The notes under the pieces: model-generated
Seen by the model: the letters and a program-made list of their open reading frames with translations, nothing else
Database searches by the model: none
What the model was told of the DNA's origin: nothing
Made by a program: the position numbers and the translations under genes
NCBI RefSeq assembly: GCF_900104025.1
Contig: NZ_FNIQ01000007.1
Coordinates: 1-64,000, forward strand
DNA: 64,000 nucleotides
Direction of reading: 5' to 3'
From: Geodermatophilus sp. DSM 45219
GTDB lineage: Bacteria > Actinomycetota > Actinomycetes > Mycobacteriales > Geodermatophilaceae
Shown: positions 43,868-53,066 of the stretch, piece after piece
Position numbering within the stretch: position 1 is the first letter of the stretch
Layout of the letters: each line of letters opens with the position of its first letter

Positions 43868-44374
43868 TCACCCCGCCGTCGGCACGGGGTCGGGGCCGCC
43901 GGCCGCGCCGGGCCGGCAGCGCACCAGCCGGCGCACGGTCAGCCAGCTGCCGCGGGCGGCGCCGTGCCGCTCCAGGGCCTGGACGGCGTAGCCCGAGCAG
44001 GTCGGCTCGAACCGGCAGCACGGCGGGCGGCGGGGGCTGACCTCCCGGCGGTAGACCCGGACGGCGGCCAGCAGCCGGTCGCGCGCCCGCGTCCCCCGCC
44101 GTCCGGTGCCGGCGGCGTGCACGTGCCGCACCGTGGTGGGCACGAGGAACAACCCCTCGACGCCGCAGCCGATCGCGTTGGCCAGGCAGCACCCGGTGTT
44201 GAGGAACAGCAGGTCGCGCAGGCACGAGCCGTCGCGGTCGTACCCCCGGCGCCGGCGTCCGTAGCCGAACCCGGGGCCGAACCCGTAGCCGCGACCCGGT
44301 CCGTACCGGCGGCCGTAGCCCGGCCCGTGCCGCCGCCGGCGCGGGGCCCAGCCGCTGCTCCAGATGAAGACCAT
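43868..44374 (-). CDS. yidD: YidD-family protein with Gly/Tyr/Arg-rich N-terminal extension
   Basis: Residues ~98-168 are YidD (membrane protein insertion efficiency factor): [34 protein letters not shown] with its conserved cysteines and TCSGYA. YidD is usually ~70-100 aa and lies between rnpA and yidC near oriC; here it stands alone and carries ~95 extra residues: a low-complexity stretch of GPGYGRR-type repeats (~12-45) and a Cys-containing hydrophobic segment ([21 protein letters not shown]). ATG start at 44374. The extension may bind nucleic acid or membranes; this is a guess. Confidence 0.85.
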   Translation of the reverse strand: MVFIWSSGWAPRRRRHGPGYGRRYGPGRGYGFGPGFGYGRRRRGYDRDGSCLRDLLFLNTGCCLANAIGCGVEGLFLVPTTVRHVHAAGTGRRGTRARDRLLAAVRVYRREVSPRRPPCCRFEPTCSGYAVQALERHGAARGSWLTVRRLVRCRPGAAGGPDPVPTAG

Positions 44375-44435
44375 GCGCCGATCCTCCGTGCGGGCGGGGG
44401 GCACCGCAGGGTGAGCGCGGGAGGACCATCGGGGC

Positions 44436-45386
44436 ATGCCCGACGTCCCCCTCGCCACCGCGCTGGCCGCCGGGCCGGTGGTCCTCGACGGCGGCCTGGC
44501 CACCCAGCTCGAGGCGCAGGGCCACGACCTGTCCTCGGCGCTGTGGTCGGCGCGGCTGCTGCACGACGCCCCGGAGGCGGTCGTGGCCGCGCACGCCGCG
44601 TTCGCCGCCGCCGGCGCGGCGGTGTCGACCACCGCCAGCTACCAGGCCTCGGTCGAGGGGCTGGCCCGGGTCGGGGTGGACGCCCACGGGGCCCGCCGGC
44701 TCGTGGCCCGGTCGGTGGACCTGGCCCGGCGCGGCGCCCCGGACGCGTGGATCGCCGGGTCGGTCGGGCCCTACGGCGCGGCCCTGGCCGACGGCTCGGA
44801 GTACTCCGGCGGCTACGCCGACCTGCTCGGCGTCGAGCGGCTGCGGCGCTGGCACCGGCCGCGGATGGAGTGGCTGGCCGAGGCCGGCGCCGACGTGCTG
44901 GCCTGCGAGACGGTGCCCGCCGCCGCCGAGGCGGAGGCGCTGGTCGAGGAGGCCGACATGCTGGGCATCCCGGTGTGGCTCTCGCTCACCACGGTGGTGG
45001 ACGGCGACGGCGTCGTCCGCACCCGCCGCGGCGAGCCGGCCGAGGAGGTGTTCGCGATGGCCCACGGCGTGGACGCGGTGGTCGCCGTCGGCGTCAACTG
45101 CACCGACCCCGACGGCGTCCTGGCGGCTGTGACCGCTGCCACGGTCGCCGCCAAGCCGGTGGTCGTCTACCCGAACAGCGGCGAGCGCTGGGACGCCGCC
45201 GCCCGCCGCTGGACCGGCACCCCCGGCCTGTCCCCCACCGACGCGCTGACCTGGCTCGATGCCGGCGCGCGCCTGGTCGGCGGCTGCTGCCGGGTGGGAC
45301 CGGCGTCGATCGCCGCCCTCGCGGACGTCTGCGCGGCCCGTCCCGACGTCCGCGAGGAGGGGACGGGTGCAGCTCCCACCTGGTGA
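44436..45386 (+). CDS. mmuM: homocysteine S-methyltransferase
   Basis: Transfers a methyl group from S-methylmethionine or SAM to homocysteine, giving methionine. TIM barrel with [14 protein letters not shown] at the N-terminus, the first Zn Cys in GVNC and the Cys pair in GGCC near the end. 316 aa, GTG or ATG start (ATG at 44436). Stands alone. Confidence 0.92.
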   Translation: MPDVPLATALAAGPVVLDGGLATQLEAQGHDLSSALWSARLLHDAPEAVVAAHAAFAAAGAAVSTTASYQASVEGLARVGVDAHGARRLVARSVDLARRGAPDAWIAGSVGPYGAALADGSEYSGGYADLLGVERLRRWHRPRMEWLAEAGADVLACETVPAAAEAEALVEEADMLGIPVWLSLTTVVDGDGVVRTRRGEPAEEVFAMAHGVDAVVAVGVNCTDPDGVLAAVTAATVAAKPVVVYPNSGERWDAAARRWTGTPGLSPTDALTWLDAGARLVGGCCRVGPASIAALADVCAARPDVREEGTGAAPTW

Positions 45387-45546
45387 CGCGGCCCGGGCGG
45401 TGCCGCACCGCGGGTCACCGCCGCGCGGGCGCACCGCGCCGTTGCCGGCGGTCCTGTGTGGCCGCCCGCCACCGGGCTGTGCACCCTCCGCAGGACGCCG
45501 GTGCACGACCGACCGCGTCCCCCTGCAGAGAAGGACACCCAGCTCC
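45387..45546 (+). other. intergenic spacer before the secreted protein gene
   Basis: 160 bases with no open frame of note and no clear promoter; a short GC-rich inverted segment follows the mmuM stop. Confidence 0.4.
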
Positions 45547-46875
45547 ATGAGACGAAGACTCCTGACGACCGCGGCCGCCTCCCTGATGGCGGTCGGTGCG
45601 CTGGCTCCCGCCTCGGCGGACACCGAGGCCGAGGGCTGCCACCCGACCGCGGGGGACCTCCCGGTCTGCCCGGCCGGCGGCGCGGCGGAGACGGTCACCT
45701 TCCTCGACCCCACCGCGCGCGTCGTCGGCGGCGAGCACGTGAGCCTGGGCGCGTCCGGCTACGTCGGCCCGTTCGCCGAGCTGGTCGCGAGCGAGGAGGC
45801 CCCGATCTCCATCGGCCCGGAGAGCAACGTCCAGGACAACGTGTCGGTCATCGGCTCACGGGACCTGGTCGGTGACCCGGACGAGGACCCGAGCGTGTTC
45901 GGCAGCTCCGGCGAGCCGGCGCCCGGTGGCCCACAGGCGCCGGCCGGCGTGGAGGTCGCCGACCGGGTGATCATGGCGCACGGGTCCTCGATCATCGGCC
46001 CGGCGCAGATCGGCGTCCAGGGCAGCGACATCGCCGCCGATCCCGACGACGACCAGGAGGTGTTCCTCTCCTTCGGCGCCCGGGTCGACGGCGCCATCCT
46101 GGAGAAGAACACCGGCGTCTCCGCCCTGGGGCGGGTCGGGCCGGGCGTGGTCCTGCGCAGTGGCACCCTCGTGCTCCCCGGGAAGGACGTCACCACCCAG
46201 GCCGAGGCCGACGACCGGTCGCTGGGCGAGGTCCGGGACATCAACGAGGCCGACGTCGCCTTCAACGAGGCGGTCATCGAGGTGAACATCGCCTTCGCCC
46301 GCGAGTACAGCGAGCTCTACCGGGAGGACCCCAGCGCCGTGTACGGGGCGAACCTCGACCCGGCCGGTGTGGAGGCCAACCCGGTCCGCGACCTGCCCAG
46401 CTTCGCCGGCCGCGACCTGGCCGTGCCGGGTCACCGCAACCGGGTCATCGGCGACGTGACCCTGGGTGACCGGTTCAGCCGCTTCGACCGGGTGGTCGGG
46501 GACGACATCTCGCTGCGCGCCGACGAGGGCGAGAACCTCTCCCTGGGCCGCATCGACGAGATGGACGACGACGTGATCTTCCACGCGCTGGAGGACACCG
46601 ACCTCGTCGTCGGCAACGACGTCTCCTACGGCGAGGGCGTCATCGCCCACGGCGGCGGCCGCGTCGTGGTCGCCGGCGAGCCCGAGGAGCCGACCGTGAT
46701 CCACGACGGCGTGACCCTGGAGGACGAGGCCGTCGTGTTCCGCAGCACCATCGGCGAGGGGTCCACGATCGGCGAGCGCAGCGCCGTGGTCGGCACCGAC
46801 CTGGCGCCGAACAGCGTCGTCCCGGACCGGACGATCGTGCTCAACGGCGAGGTCTTCGGCTCCGTCGAGTGGTGA
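45547..46875 (+). CDS. secreted left-handed beta-helix protein resembling gamma-class carbonic anhydrase
   Basis: Signal peptide (~1-25, ending ASA-DTEAEG). Hexapeptide repeats follow in two blocks: VSLGASGYVGPFAELVASEEAPISIGPESNVQDNVSVIG, the gamma-carbonic anhydrase pattern with the conserved Gln-Asp-Asn, and a second block (~330-435) with VTLEDEAVVFRSTIGEGSTIGERSAVVG. A possible metal His is in VIMAHGSSIIGP. At 442 aa it is about twice the size of Cam, and not all three zinc histidines could be identified, so enzyme activity is unproven. Followed after 1 base by a lipoprotein gene. Confidence 0.75.
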   Translation: MRRRLLTTAAASLMAVGALAPASADTEAEGCHPTAGDLPVCPAGGAAETVTFLDPTARVVGGEHVSLGASGYVGPFAELVASEEAPISIGPESNVQDNVSVIGSRDLVGDPDEDPSVFGSSGEPAPGGPQAPAGVEVADRVIMAHGSSIIGPAQIGVQGSDIAADPDDDQEVFLSFGARVDGAILEKNTGVSALGRVGPGVVLRSGTLVLPGKDVTTQAEADDRSLGEVRDINEADVAFNEAVIEVNIAFAREYSELYREDPSAVYGANLDPAGVEANPVRDLPSFAGRDLAVPGHRNRVIGDVTLGDRFSRFDRVVGDDISLRADEGENLSLGRIDEMDDDVIFHALEDTDLVVGNDVSYGEGVIAHGGGRVVVAGEPEEPTVIHDGVTLEDEAVVFRSTIGEGSTIGERSAVVGTDLAPNSVVPDRTIVLNGEVFGSVEW

Positions 46876-46876
46876 C

Positions 46877-47401
46877 GTGCGACTGAGGTCCACGCACCCG
46901 GCGGGTGCCCCGGCCGCGTGTCTCGCGCTGGCCGTCGCGCTCGCCGGGTGCTCGTCCGCCGAGGACGCGTCCGGGCCGGCCTCCGCCACCGCCTCGCCGC
47001 CACCGGACCGGCTCCCCGTGGCCGGCGAGCCGGTCCGGCTGGTGTCGGCGACGCTGGAGGACACCGTCGTCCCGCAGGAGGACGGGCGGATCTCCTGGAC
47101 CACCACCTGGGAGGCCTGCTTCGCCCCGGCCGACGACGATCCGGCGGGAGTGGCCCGCTGGGAGGCGCAGCTGGTCACCCCCGAGGGGGCCTCGCCGGAC
47201 GTCGAGCAGCTGCCCGGCAACTGCGTCGACCTCGACGTCGCCACCGGCCTCAACCCCGCCGACGCCGGACTGCTCAACCGCGAGATCGCGCTCTCCGACG
47301 CCGCCGGCCTGACCTACCGGGTGCGGGCGGTCACCCGGGAGGGCACGGCCACGCCGTGGACCGACCCGGTTCGGGTCACCTCCGAGTCGCCGCCCGGCTG
47401 A
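46877..47401 (+). CDS. lipoprotein, hypothetical
   Basis: Lipobox LAGCSS at ~22-27 after a hydrophobic signal, then a Ser/Ala/Pro linker and a ~130-residue beta-rich domain with a possible disulfide pair (EACF and GNCV). Fibronectin-III-like strands are suggested by LTYRVRAVTREGTATPW. 174 aa. GTG start one base after the upstream stop, so it is cotranscribed and may act with the secreted beta-helix protein at the cell surface. Confidence 0.8.
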   Translation: MRLRSTHPAGAPAACLALAVALAGCSSAEDASGPASATASPPPDRLPVAGEPVRLVSATLEDTVVPQEDGRISWTTTWEACFAPADDDPAGVARWEAQLVTPEGASPDVEQLPGNCVDLDVATGLNPADAGLLNREIALSDAAGLTYRVRAVTREGTATPWTDPVRVTSESPPG

Positions 47402-47445
47402 GCCGGCGCGGACCGGCCGCCTCCTCGGCTCCCCGGGCGTGCGCG

Positions 47446-47502
47446 GGGCCGAGGACGGGGTCCGGCACGAGCGCGCGAGTGGTGCGAGGACGGGGCCCTC
47501 GT
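47446..47502 (-). repeat. family C element, degenerate copy C4
   Basis: Begins right after the TGA of the SDR gene on the minus strand (within 5 bases) and shares GGGCCCCGTCCTC and the CACC-CTCGC core with C2. The right arm does not pair with the left; instead a local stem GCAC/GTGC forms. I treat it as a decayed or alternative member. Confidence 0.45.
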
Positions 47503-48360
47503 TCAGAGGATCGGCTTGCCGCCGGTCACCGCGACCCGCGCGCCGGAGACGTAGGACGCCTCGTCGCTGGCCAGCAGCACGTAGACCGGCGCCAGCTCGG
47601 CCGGCTGGGCGGCGCGCCCGATCGGCGACTGCTGCCCGAAGCTCTCGACCTTCTCCTCCGGCATGGTCGCCGGGATCAGCGGCGTCCAGACCGGGCCGGG
47701 AGCGACGCTGTTGGCGCGGATGCCCTTCTCGGCCAGCATCTGCGCGAGGCTGGCGGTGAAGTTGGCGATGCCGGCCTTGGTCATCGCGTACGGCGCCAGG
47801 TTGGGGCTGGGGTTGTCGGAGTTCACCGACGACGAGTTGATGATCGACGCGCCCGGCTGCATGTGCGGGACGGCGTCCTTGCACAGGACGAACATGGCCG
47901 TCAGGTTCGTGGCGAGGGTGTGGTCCCACTCGTCGTCGGACACCTCGTCCAGCGAGTCGTGGCTCATCTGGAACGCGGCGTTGTTGACCAGGACGTCGAC
48001 CCTGCCGAAGGCCTCCACGGCCTTGGGGATGATCGAGTGCGCGTGCGCCTTGTCCGAGATGTCGCCGGGGACGAGGACGCACGTCCGGCCGGCCTCCTCG
48101 ACGTACTTCCTGGTGTCCTCGGCGTCCTCGTGCTCGTCCAGGTACGAGATCAGGACGTCGGCACCCTCGCGGGCGAAGGCGATCGCGACGGCGCGGCCGA
48201 TGCCGCTGTCGCCGCCGGTGATGACCGCGGCCTTGCCGGTCAGCCGGCCGGAGCCGCGGTAGCTCTCCTCCCCGTGGTCGGGCTTGGGGTCCATCTGCCC
48301 GAGGGTGCCGGGGACCTCCTGCTGCTGGGCGGGCTGGGACTCGGGGCGGAGCTCGGACAC
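47503..48360 (-). CDS. SDR oxidoreductase, general-stress type
   Basis: Classical SDR with a ~40-residue hydrophilic N-terminal extension (MDPKPDHGEESYRGSGRL) typical of the YhdF/YghA-like stress dehydrogenases. TGGDSGIGRAVAIA cofactor loop, NNAA, Ser in INSSSVNS and YAMTK catalytic pair. 285 aa. Substrate unknown. Divergent from the helicase gene. Confidence 0.9.
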   Translation of the reverse strand: MSELRPESQPAQQQEVPGTLGQMDPKPDHGEESYRGSGRLTGKAAVITGGDSGIGRAVAIAFAREGADVLISYLDEHEDAEDTRKYVEEAGRTCVLVPGDISDKAHAHSIIPKAVEAFGRVDVLVNNAAFQMSHDSLDEVSDDEWDHTLATNLTAMFVLCKDAVPHMQPGASIINSSSVNSDNPSPNLAPYAMTKAGIANFTASLAQMLAEKGIRANSVAPGPVWTPLIPATMPEEKVESFGQQSPIGRAAQPAELAPVYVLLASDEASYVSGARVAVTGGKPIL

Positions 48361-48476
48361 GGTCGTCCTCCATCGAGGTGCGGCGTCGGTACGGGCGCTC
48401 GCCTACCCGGGTGCTGCGCGCCGGAACCGGCGCCTGTGCGGGAAGCAGGACGGCGTCGGGCACGCTGTCCCCCACG

Positions 48477-51020
48477 ATGACCGCCACCGCCCCTCCCCTC
48501 CTCGACGGCACCACCGACCTCAGCGCGCTGCGGGCGGCCGGCGCCGACCCCGACGAGCTGTTCAGCACCTTCGCCGCGTGGGCGGAGGCCGGCGGCACGA
48601 CGCTGTACCCGGCGCAGGAGGAGGCGCTGATCGAGCTGGTCAGCGGCGCCAACGTCGTCCTGGCGACGCCGACCGGCTCGGGCAAGTCGCTGGTGGCCAC
48701 CGGCGCGCAGTACGCCGCACTCGCCGCCGGACGGCGCAGCTGGTACACCGCGCCCATCAAGGCGCTGGTCAGCGAGAAGTTCTTCGCGCTGTGCGGCGTC
48801 TTCGGCGCGGAGAACGTCGGCATGCTCACCGGCGACGCCGCGGTCAACCGGGACGCCCCGATCATCGCCTGCACCGCCGAGGTGCTGGCCAACGTGGCGC
48901 TGCGCGAGGGCGCGGACGCCGACGTCGGCCTGGTCGTCATGGACGAGTTCCACTTCTACGGCGACCCGGACCGCGGCTGGGCCTGGCAGGTGCCGCTGCT
49001 GGAGCTGCCGAGGGCGCAGTTCCTGCTGATGAGCGCCACCCTCGGCGACACCGGCTGGCTGCGCGAGGACCTCACCCGCCGCACCGGCCGGCCCACCGCG
49101 CTGGTCGCGAACGCCGAGCGGCCGGTGCCGCTGCACCACTACTACGCGACCACGCCGATGCACGAGACGATCCAGGAGCTGCTGGACACCCGGCAGGCGC
49201 CGGTCTACGTCGTCCACTTCACCCAGGCCTCGGCGCTGGAGCGCGCGCAGGCGCTGATGAGCGTGAACGTGTGCACCAAGGAGGAGAAGGCCGCGATCGC
49301 CGAGACGATCGGTGGCTTCCGGTTCACCACCGCCTTCGGGACGACGCTGTCGCGGCTGGTCCGCCACGGCATCGGCGTGCACCACGCGGGGATGCTGCCC
49401 AAGTACCGGCGGCTGGTGGAGCAGCTGGCCCAGGCCGGCCTGCTCAAGGTCATCTGCGGCACCGACACCCTCGGCGTCGGCATCAACGTGCCGATCCGCA
49501 CCGTGGTGTTCTCCGCGCTGTCCAAGTACGACGGCACCCGCACCCGGCTGCTCAGCGCCCGCGAGTTCCACCAGATCGCCGGGCGGGCCGGGCGCGCGGG
49601 TTACGACACCGCGGGCACCGTCGTCGTCCAGGCGCCGGAGCACGAGGTGGAGAACCTCAAGCAGTTCGCGAAGGTCGCCGACGACCCGAAGAAGCGCCGC
49701 AAGCTGGTCCGCCGGAAGGCGCCCGAGGGCATGGTGCCGTGGTCGGAGGGCACCATGCGCCGGCTGGTCGAGGCCGAGCCCGAGCCGCTGACCAGCAACT
49801 TCCGGGTGTCGACGGCGATGGTGCTCGACGTCGTCGACCGCCCCGGCGACCCGTTCGCCGCGATGCGCCGGCTGCTGACGGACAACCACGAGCCGCGGAA
49901 GCGGCAGCTGCGGCACGTCCGGGAGGCGATCGGCATCGCCCGGTCCCTGCTGCAGGCCGGCGTCCTGGAGCGGCTGGACCAGCCCGAACCCGACGGACGG
50001 CGCCACACCCTGACGCTGGACCTGCCGCCGGACTTCGCGCTCAACCAGCCGCTGTCGACCTTCGCGCTGGCCGCCATCGACCTGCTCGACCCCGACTCCG
50101 ACACCTACGCCCTCGACGTCGTGAGCGTCATCGAGGCCACCCTCGACGACCCGCGGCAGGTCCTCGCCGCCCAGCTGAACAAGGCCAAGGGCGAGGCGGT
50201 GGCCCAGATGAAGGCCGAGGGGATCGAGTACGAGGAGCGCATGGAGCTGCTCGAGGAGATCTCCCACCCCAGGCCGCTGGCGGAGCTGCTGGAGCACGCG
50301 TTCGAGGTCTACACCCGGTCCAACCCGTGGGCGCGCGACGCGCAGCTGTCGCCGAAGTCCGTCGTCCGCGACGTGTGGGAGAACGCCTACACCTTCCGCG
50401 AGCTGGTCAACGCCTACGGGCTGACCCGGGCCGAGGGCGCGGTGCTGCGCTACCTGTCGGACGCCTACAAGGCACTGCGCTCCGGCGTCCCCGCCGCCGC
50501 CCGCACCGACGAGGTCACCGACCTCGTCGAGTGGCTGGGCGAGCTGGTCCGCCAGGTCGACTCCTCGCTGCTCGACGAGTGGGAGCAGCTGACCAGCGCC
50601 GACCAGCCGCTGGACGCACCGGTCGCCGTCCCGGTCCGCCCGCGGCCGCTGACCGGCAACGAGCGGGCGTTCACCGCGATGGTCCGCAACCAGCTGTTCC
50701 GCCGGGTGGAGCTGTTCGCCCGCCGCCGCTGGTACGACCTCGGCGAGCTCGACCGCGGCTCCGGGTGGGACGCCGACCGCTGGGGCGAGGTGGTGCAGGC
50801 CTACTTCGCCGAGCACGCCGAGCTCTCCACGGGCGCCGACGCCCGCGGACCGGCGCTGCTGGTCTGGGACAGGCAGCCCGGGATCTGGCGGGTCCGGCAG
50901 ATCCTCGACGACCCCGCGGGCGACCACGACTGGGGCTTCGACGTCGAGGTCGACCTCGAAGCGTCCGACGAGGAGGGCGCCGTCGTCCTCCGCCTCGTCG
51001 ACGCGGGACGCAAGGACTGA
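48477..51020 (+). CDS. Ski2-like DEAD/DEAH helicase with DUF3516
   Basis: RNA/DNA helicase of superfamily 2. Walker A TPTGSGKS (~65), DEFH box (motif II), SATLG (motif III), HHAGMLPKYRRLVEQL, GTDTLGVGINVP and HQIAGRAGRAG (motif VI). The ~350-residue C-terminal part (DPDSDTYALDVVSVIEATLDDP...) matches DUF3516. 847 aa from the ATG at 48477. Actinobacterial homologues are uncharacterised; a role in RNA turnover is inferred from Ski2/Mtr4 similarity. Confidence 0.92.
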   Translation: MTATAPPLLDGTTDLSALRAAGADPDELFSTFAAWAEAGGTTLYPAQEEALIELVSGANVVLATPTGSGKSLVATGAQYAALAAGRRSWYTAPIKALVSEKFFALCGVFGAENVGMLTGDAAVNRDAPIIACTAEVLANVALREGADADVGLVVMDEFHFYGDPDRGWAWQVPLLELPRAQFLLMSATLGDTGWLREDLTRRTGRPTALVANAERPVPLHHYYATTPMHETIQELLDTRQAPVYVVHFTQASALERAQALMSVNVCTKEEKAAIAETIGGFRFTTAFGTTLSRLVRHGIGVHHAGMLPKYRRLVEQLAQAGLLKVICGTDTLGVGINVPIRTVVFSALSKYDGTRTRLLSAREFHQIAGRAGRAGYDTAGTVVVQAPEHEVENLKQFAKVADDPKKRRKLVRRKAPEGMVPWSEGTMRRLVEAEPEPLTSNFRVSTAMVLDVVDRPGDPFAAMRRLLTDNHEPRKRQLRHVREAIGIARSLLQAGVLERLDQPEPDGRRHTLTLDLPPDFALNQPLSTFALAAIDLLDPDSDTYALDVVSVIEATLDDPRQVLAAQLNKAKGEAVAQMKAEGIEYEERMELLEEISHPRPLAELLEHAFEVYTRSNPWARDAQLSPKSVVRDVWENAYTFRELVNAYGLTRAEGAVLRYLSDAYKALRSGVPAAARTDEVTDLVEWLGELVRQVDSSLLDEWEQLTSADQPLDAPVAVPVRPRPLTGNERAFTAMVRNQLFRRVELFARRRWYDLGELDRGSGWDADRWGEVVQAYFAEHAELSTGADARGPALLVWDRQPGIWRVRQILDDPAGDHDWGFDVEVDLEASDEEGAVVLRLVDAGRKD

Positions 51021-51040
51021 ACAGCTCCTCGTCTCCTGAC

Positions 51041-51112
51041 GTTGATCATGGGGTTCTTGCTCGCGACACGGGTGGACACGCCGCTGACACGGGCAACGAC
51101 CCCATGATCAAC
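51041..51112. repeat. family A inverted repeat, copy A3
   Basis: Arms GTTGATCATGGGGTTCTTGC (51041-51060) and 51093-51112 pair at 18 of 20 positions; inner GCGACACGGGTGGACACG resembles the loop of A1 and A2. Starts 20 bases after the helicase stop. Confidence 0.8.
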
Positions 51113-51143
51113 GCCGGGAGCGCGGCCGGGGAGGAACGGCGAG

Positions 51144-51257
51144 GTGGACGACCCATCAGCGGGAGGCCTTCGGCCCTCGGACCGCCGGACACAGGAACTG
51201 CTGAGGCCGGGGCAGGTGGTGGGGTCCGGCGGCTGTGCGGTCCACGAGGGGACGTGA
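51144..51257 (+). CDS. candidate small protein
   Basis: 37 codons from GTG 51144 with GGGGAGG about 9 bases upstream: MDDPSAGGLRPSDRRTQELL to GGCAVHEGT. It ends directly at a family C element, as real genes do in this window, and follows terminator-like A3, so it forms a plausible small unit. The tail GQVVGSGGCAVHEGT faintly resembles short zinc-ribbon or YjzC-like proteins. It could equally be a gene remnant. Confidence 0.3.
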   Translation: MDDPSAGGLRPSDRRTQELLRPGQVVGSGGCAVHEGT

Positions 51258-51258
51258 C

Positions 51259-51314
51259 GAGGACCCTCTGATCCGCACACCTCGCGAACTCGGCGCGGGC
51301 CCCTGGAGAGGGCC
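51259..51314 (+). repeat. family C element, copy C3
   Basis: Follows a TGA at 51255-51257. Outer stem GGACCCTCT with AGAGGGCC (one bulge), loop CCGCAC-CCTCGCGAACTCGGCGCGGG, clearly related to C2 and C5. Confidence 0.6.
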
Positions 51315-51322
51315 ACGCGCGC

Positions 51323-51549
51323 ATGTCGCCGCCCTCGACGCAGAGCACGCCGTCGCCCCGGAACGCTTCGTGGTCACCTGGCTGCTCGAGCACGACCAGG
51401 AGTCCCGCGGGCGGGCGGAGCGCTCCGGGCTGTCACCGCAGTGGCGGGGTCCGGACACCGGCAACCCCGACCCGGCCGCCGTCCGGCTGGTCCACGCCGA
51501 CCGACGGCTCGGCGCAGAGCTGCTGGAGCGCGTCACGGCGCTCGCCTGA
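51323..51549 (+). pseudogene. open-frame remnant
   Basis: A frame running to a TGA at 51547 reads AALDAEHAVAPERFVVTWLL and VRLVHADRRLGAELLERVTA, which looks protein-like, but it has no usable start after the C3 element. Probably a remnant of a degraded gene; no family recognised. Confidence 0.25.
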
Positions 51550-52032
51550 TCAGGTGAGGTGCAGGTACCAGGCGAGCACGAAGCAGGCCAGTGCGAACCA
51601 GGTCAGCGCGGCGCGGACCCAGTTGGCGCGCCGCCAGCGGGCCCGGGCGACCCGCCAGTCGTCGGGCACGGCCTCGGGCTCCCAGGACAGCATCACGTCG
51701 TAGTTCGGTTCCGACCACCGCCGGGAGACCAGGAACGGGCCGGTGACCGTCGCTGCCCACCCCACCGCAGTGAGGACGAACGGCGCGCTGAGGACCCGGT
51801 CCCGCAACCCCACCAGCGCCACGGCCGGGGCGAGCACCAGCAAGGCGACGAGCACGGTGTTCGTGGGCGACGTGCGGGCCACCGGCAGGAACGCGCGCAT
51901 CGCCTCCGCGAAGCCGCGCGGCCCCTGGGTCGCGTACACCGGGTGCAGGATCGTCGTGAGCATCAGCAGCAGCCCCGACCAGAGGCCGGCGGCGACGACG
52001 CTGACCCCGAGTGCGATGTCCGCCAGCACCAC
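51550..52032 (-). CDS. DUF1772-like integral membrane protein
   Basis: 160 aa with four hydrophobic segments and the family-like features ILHPVYA near helix 1 and RWRRANWVRAALTWFALACF before the last helix. The DUF1772 family includes anthrone oxygenases of fungal pathways; bacterial members are uncharacterised. GTG at 52032 with AGGAGG upstream. Confidence 0.65.
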   Translation of the reverse strand: MVLADIALGVSVVAAGLWSGLLLMLTTILHPVYATQGPRGFAEAMRAFLPVARTSPTNTVLVALLVLAPAVALVGLRDRVLSAPFVLTAVGWAATVTGPFLVSRRWSEPNYDVMLSWEPEAVPDDWRVARARWRRANWVRAALTWFALACFVLAWYLHLT

Positions 52033-52231
52033 CGTTCCCCTCCTCCGTGGACGAAGAGGCCGGGACGAGCCTGGCACCACGCGGGCACGCCGGCGCCCTC
52101 CCGCACGCCCGCCGGCGACCCGTCCGCGCGTTGCCACCGGACGTGGCCGCCACCGACGACCGGGTCACGACCACCCCGACCCGTCGATCGCCGCCTCCTC
52201 CCCACCTGGCAGGCTCAGCGGCGATGTCCAC

Positions 52232-53011
52232 ATGACCGGCCTCGAGATGCTGGCCGTCGCCGCTGCGGGGCTGGCCGCGGGCTCGATCAACGCCGTCGTC
52301 GGCTCCGGCACGCTGGTCACCTTCCCCGTGCTGCTCGCGGTCGGGCTGCCGCCGGTGACGGCGACGATCAGCAACTCCCTCGGCCTGGTGCTGGGCAACC
52401 TCACCGCGTCGCTGGGCTACCGGCGCGAGCTGGCCGGGCAGCGGGGGCTGCTGCTGCGGCTGCTCCCGGCCTCGGTCCTCGGCGCGCTGACCGGCGCCTT
52501 CCTGCTGCTCACCCTCCCGGCGAGCAGCTTCGAGGCCATCGTGCCGACGCTGGTCGGGCTGGCCGTCGTCCTGGTCGCCGTGCAGCCGCTGGTGCAGCGG
52601 GTGCTCGCCCGCCGGCGGGCCGTGGACGCGCCCCCGCAGCGGCTGGGCCCGGGTCGCATGGCCGCGCTGTTCGCGGGCGCCTACGCCACCGGCAGCTACG
52701 GCGGCTACTTCGCCGCCAGCCAGGGCGTGCTGCAGATCGGCGTCTTCGGGTTGCTGCTGCGCGAGTCGCTGCAGCGGCTGAACGCGATCAAGAACGTGCT
52801 CACCCTCGCGGTCAACGCCGTGGCGGCCGCGGCCTACGTCGTGGTGGCCACCGACCGCGTCGACTGGCTCGCCGCCGGGCTGGTCGCCGCCGGGTCGCTG
52901 CTCGGCGGGCACGTCGGCGCCCGGTTCGGCCGCCGGCTGCCGGCGCCGGTGCTGCGGACGGCGATCGTCGTGCTGGGCTGCGTCGCGATCGCCGTCCTGC
53001 TGACCCGCTGA
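52232..53011 (+). CDS. TSUP-family (TauE/SafE) permease
   Basis: 259 aa, about eight membrane helices. Family repeats AAGLAAGSINAVVGSGTLVTFPVLL at the N-terminus and GAYATGSYGGYFAASQGVLQIGVF in the second half. Family members move sulfite, sulfonates or other organic anions; substrate unknown here. Related in sequence layout to the gene at 53810, with an ANTAR regulator between. Confidence 0.9.
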   Translation: MTGLEMLAVAAAGLAAGSINAVVGSGTLVTFPVLLAVGLPPVTATISNSLGLVLGNLTASLGYRRELAGQRGLLLRLLPASVLGALTGAFLLLTLPASSFEAIVPTLVGLAVVLVAVQPLVQRVLARRRAVDAPPQRLGPGRMAALFAGAYATGSYGGYFAASQGVLQIGVFGLLLRESLQRLNAIKNVLTLAVNAVAAAAYVVVATDRVDWLAAGLVAAGSLLGGHVGARFGRRLPAPVLRTAIVVLGCVAIAVLLTR

Positions 53012-53066
53012 ACGGGTGGGACCGGCCGGTGTCGGTGTCGCGGCGCCGGGCGGGCAAGCTGGACCC

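Noticed and set aside
48240-50927. Long minus-strand open frame opposite the helicase gene
   Set aside because: Shadow of GC-rich third positions; the plus-strand frame has complete helicase motifs.
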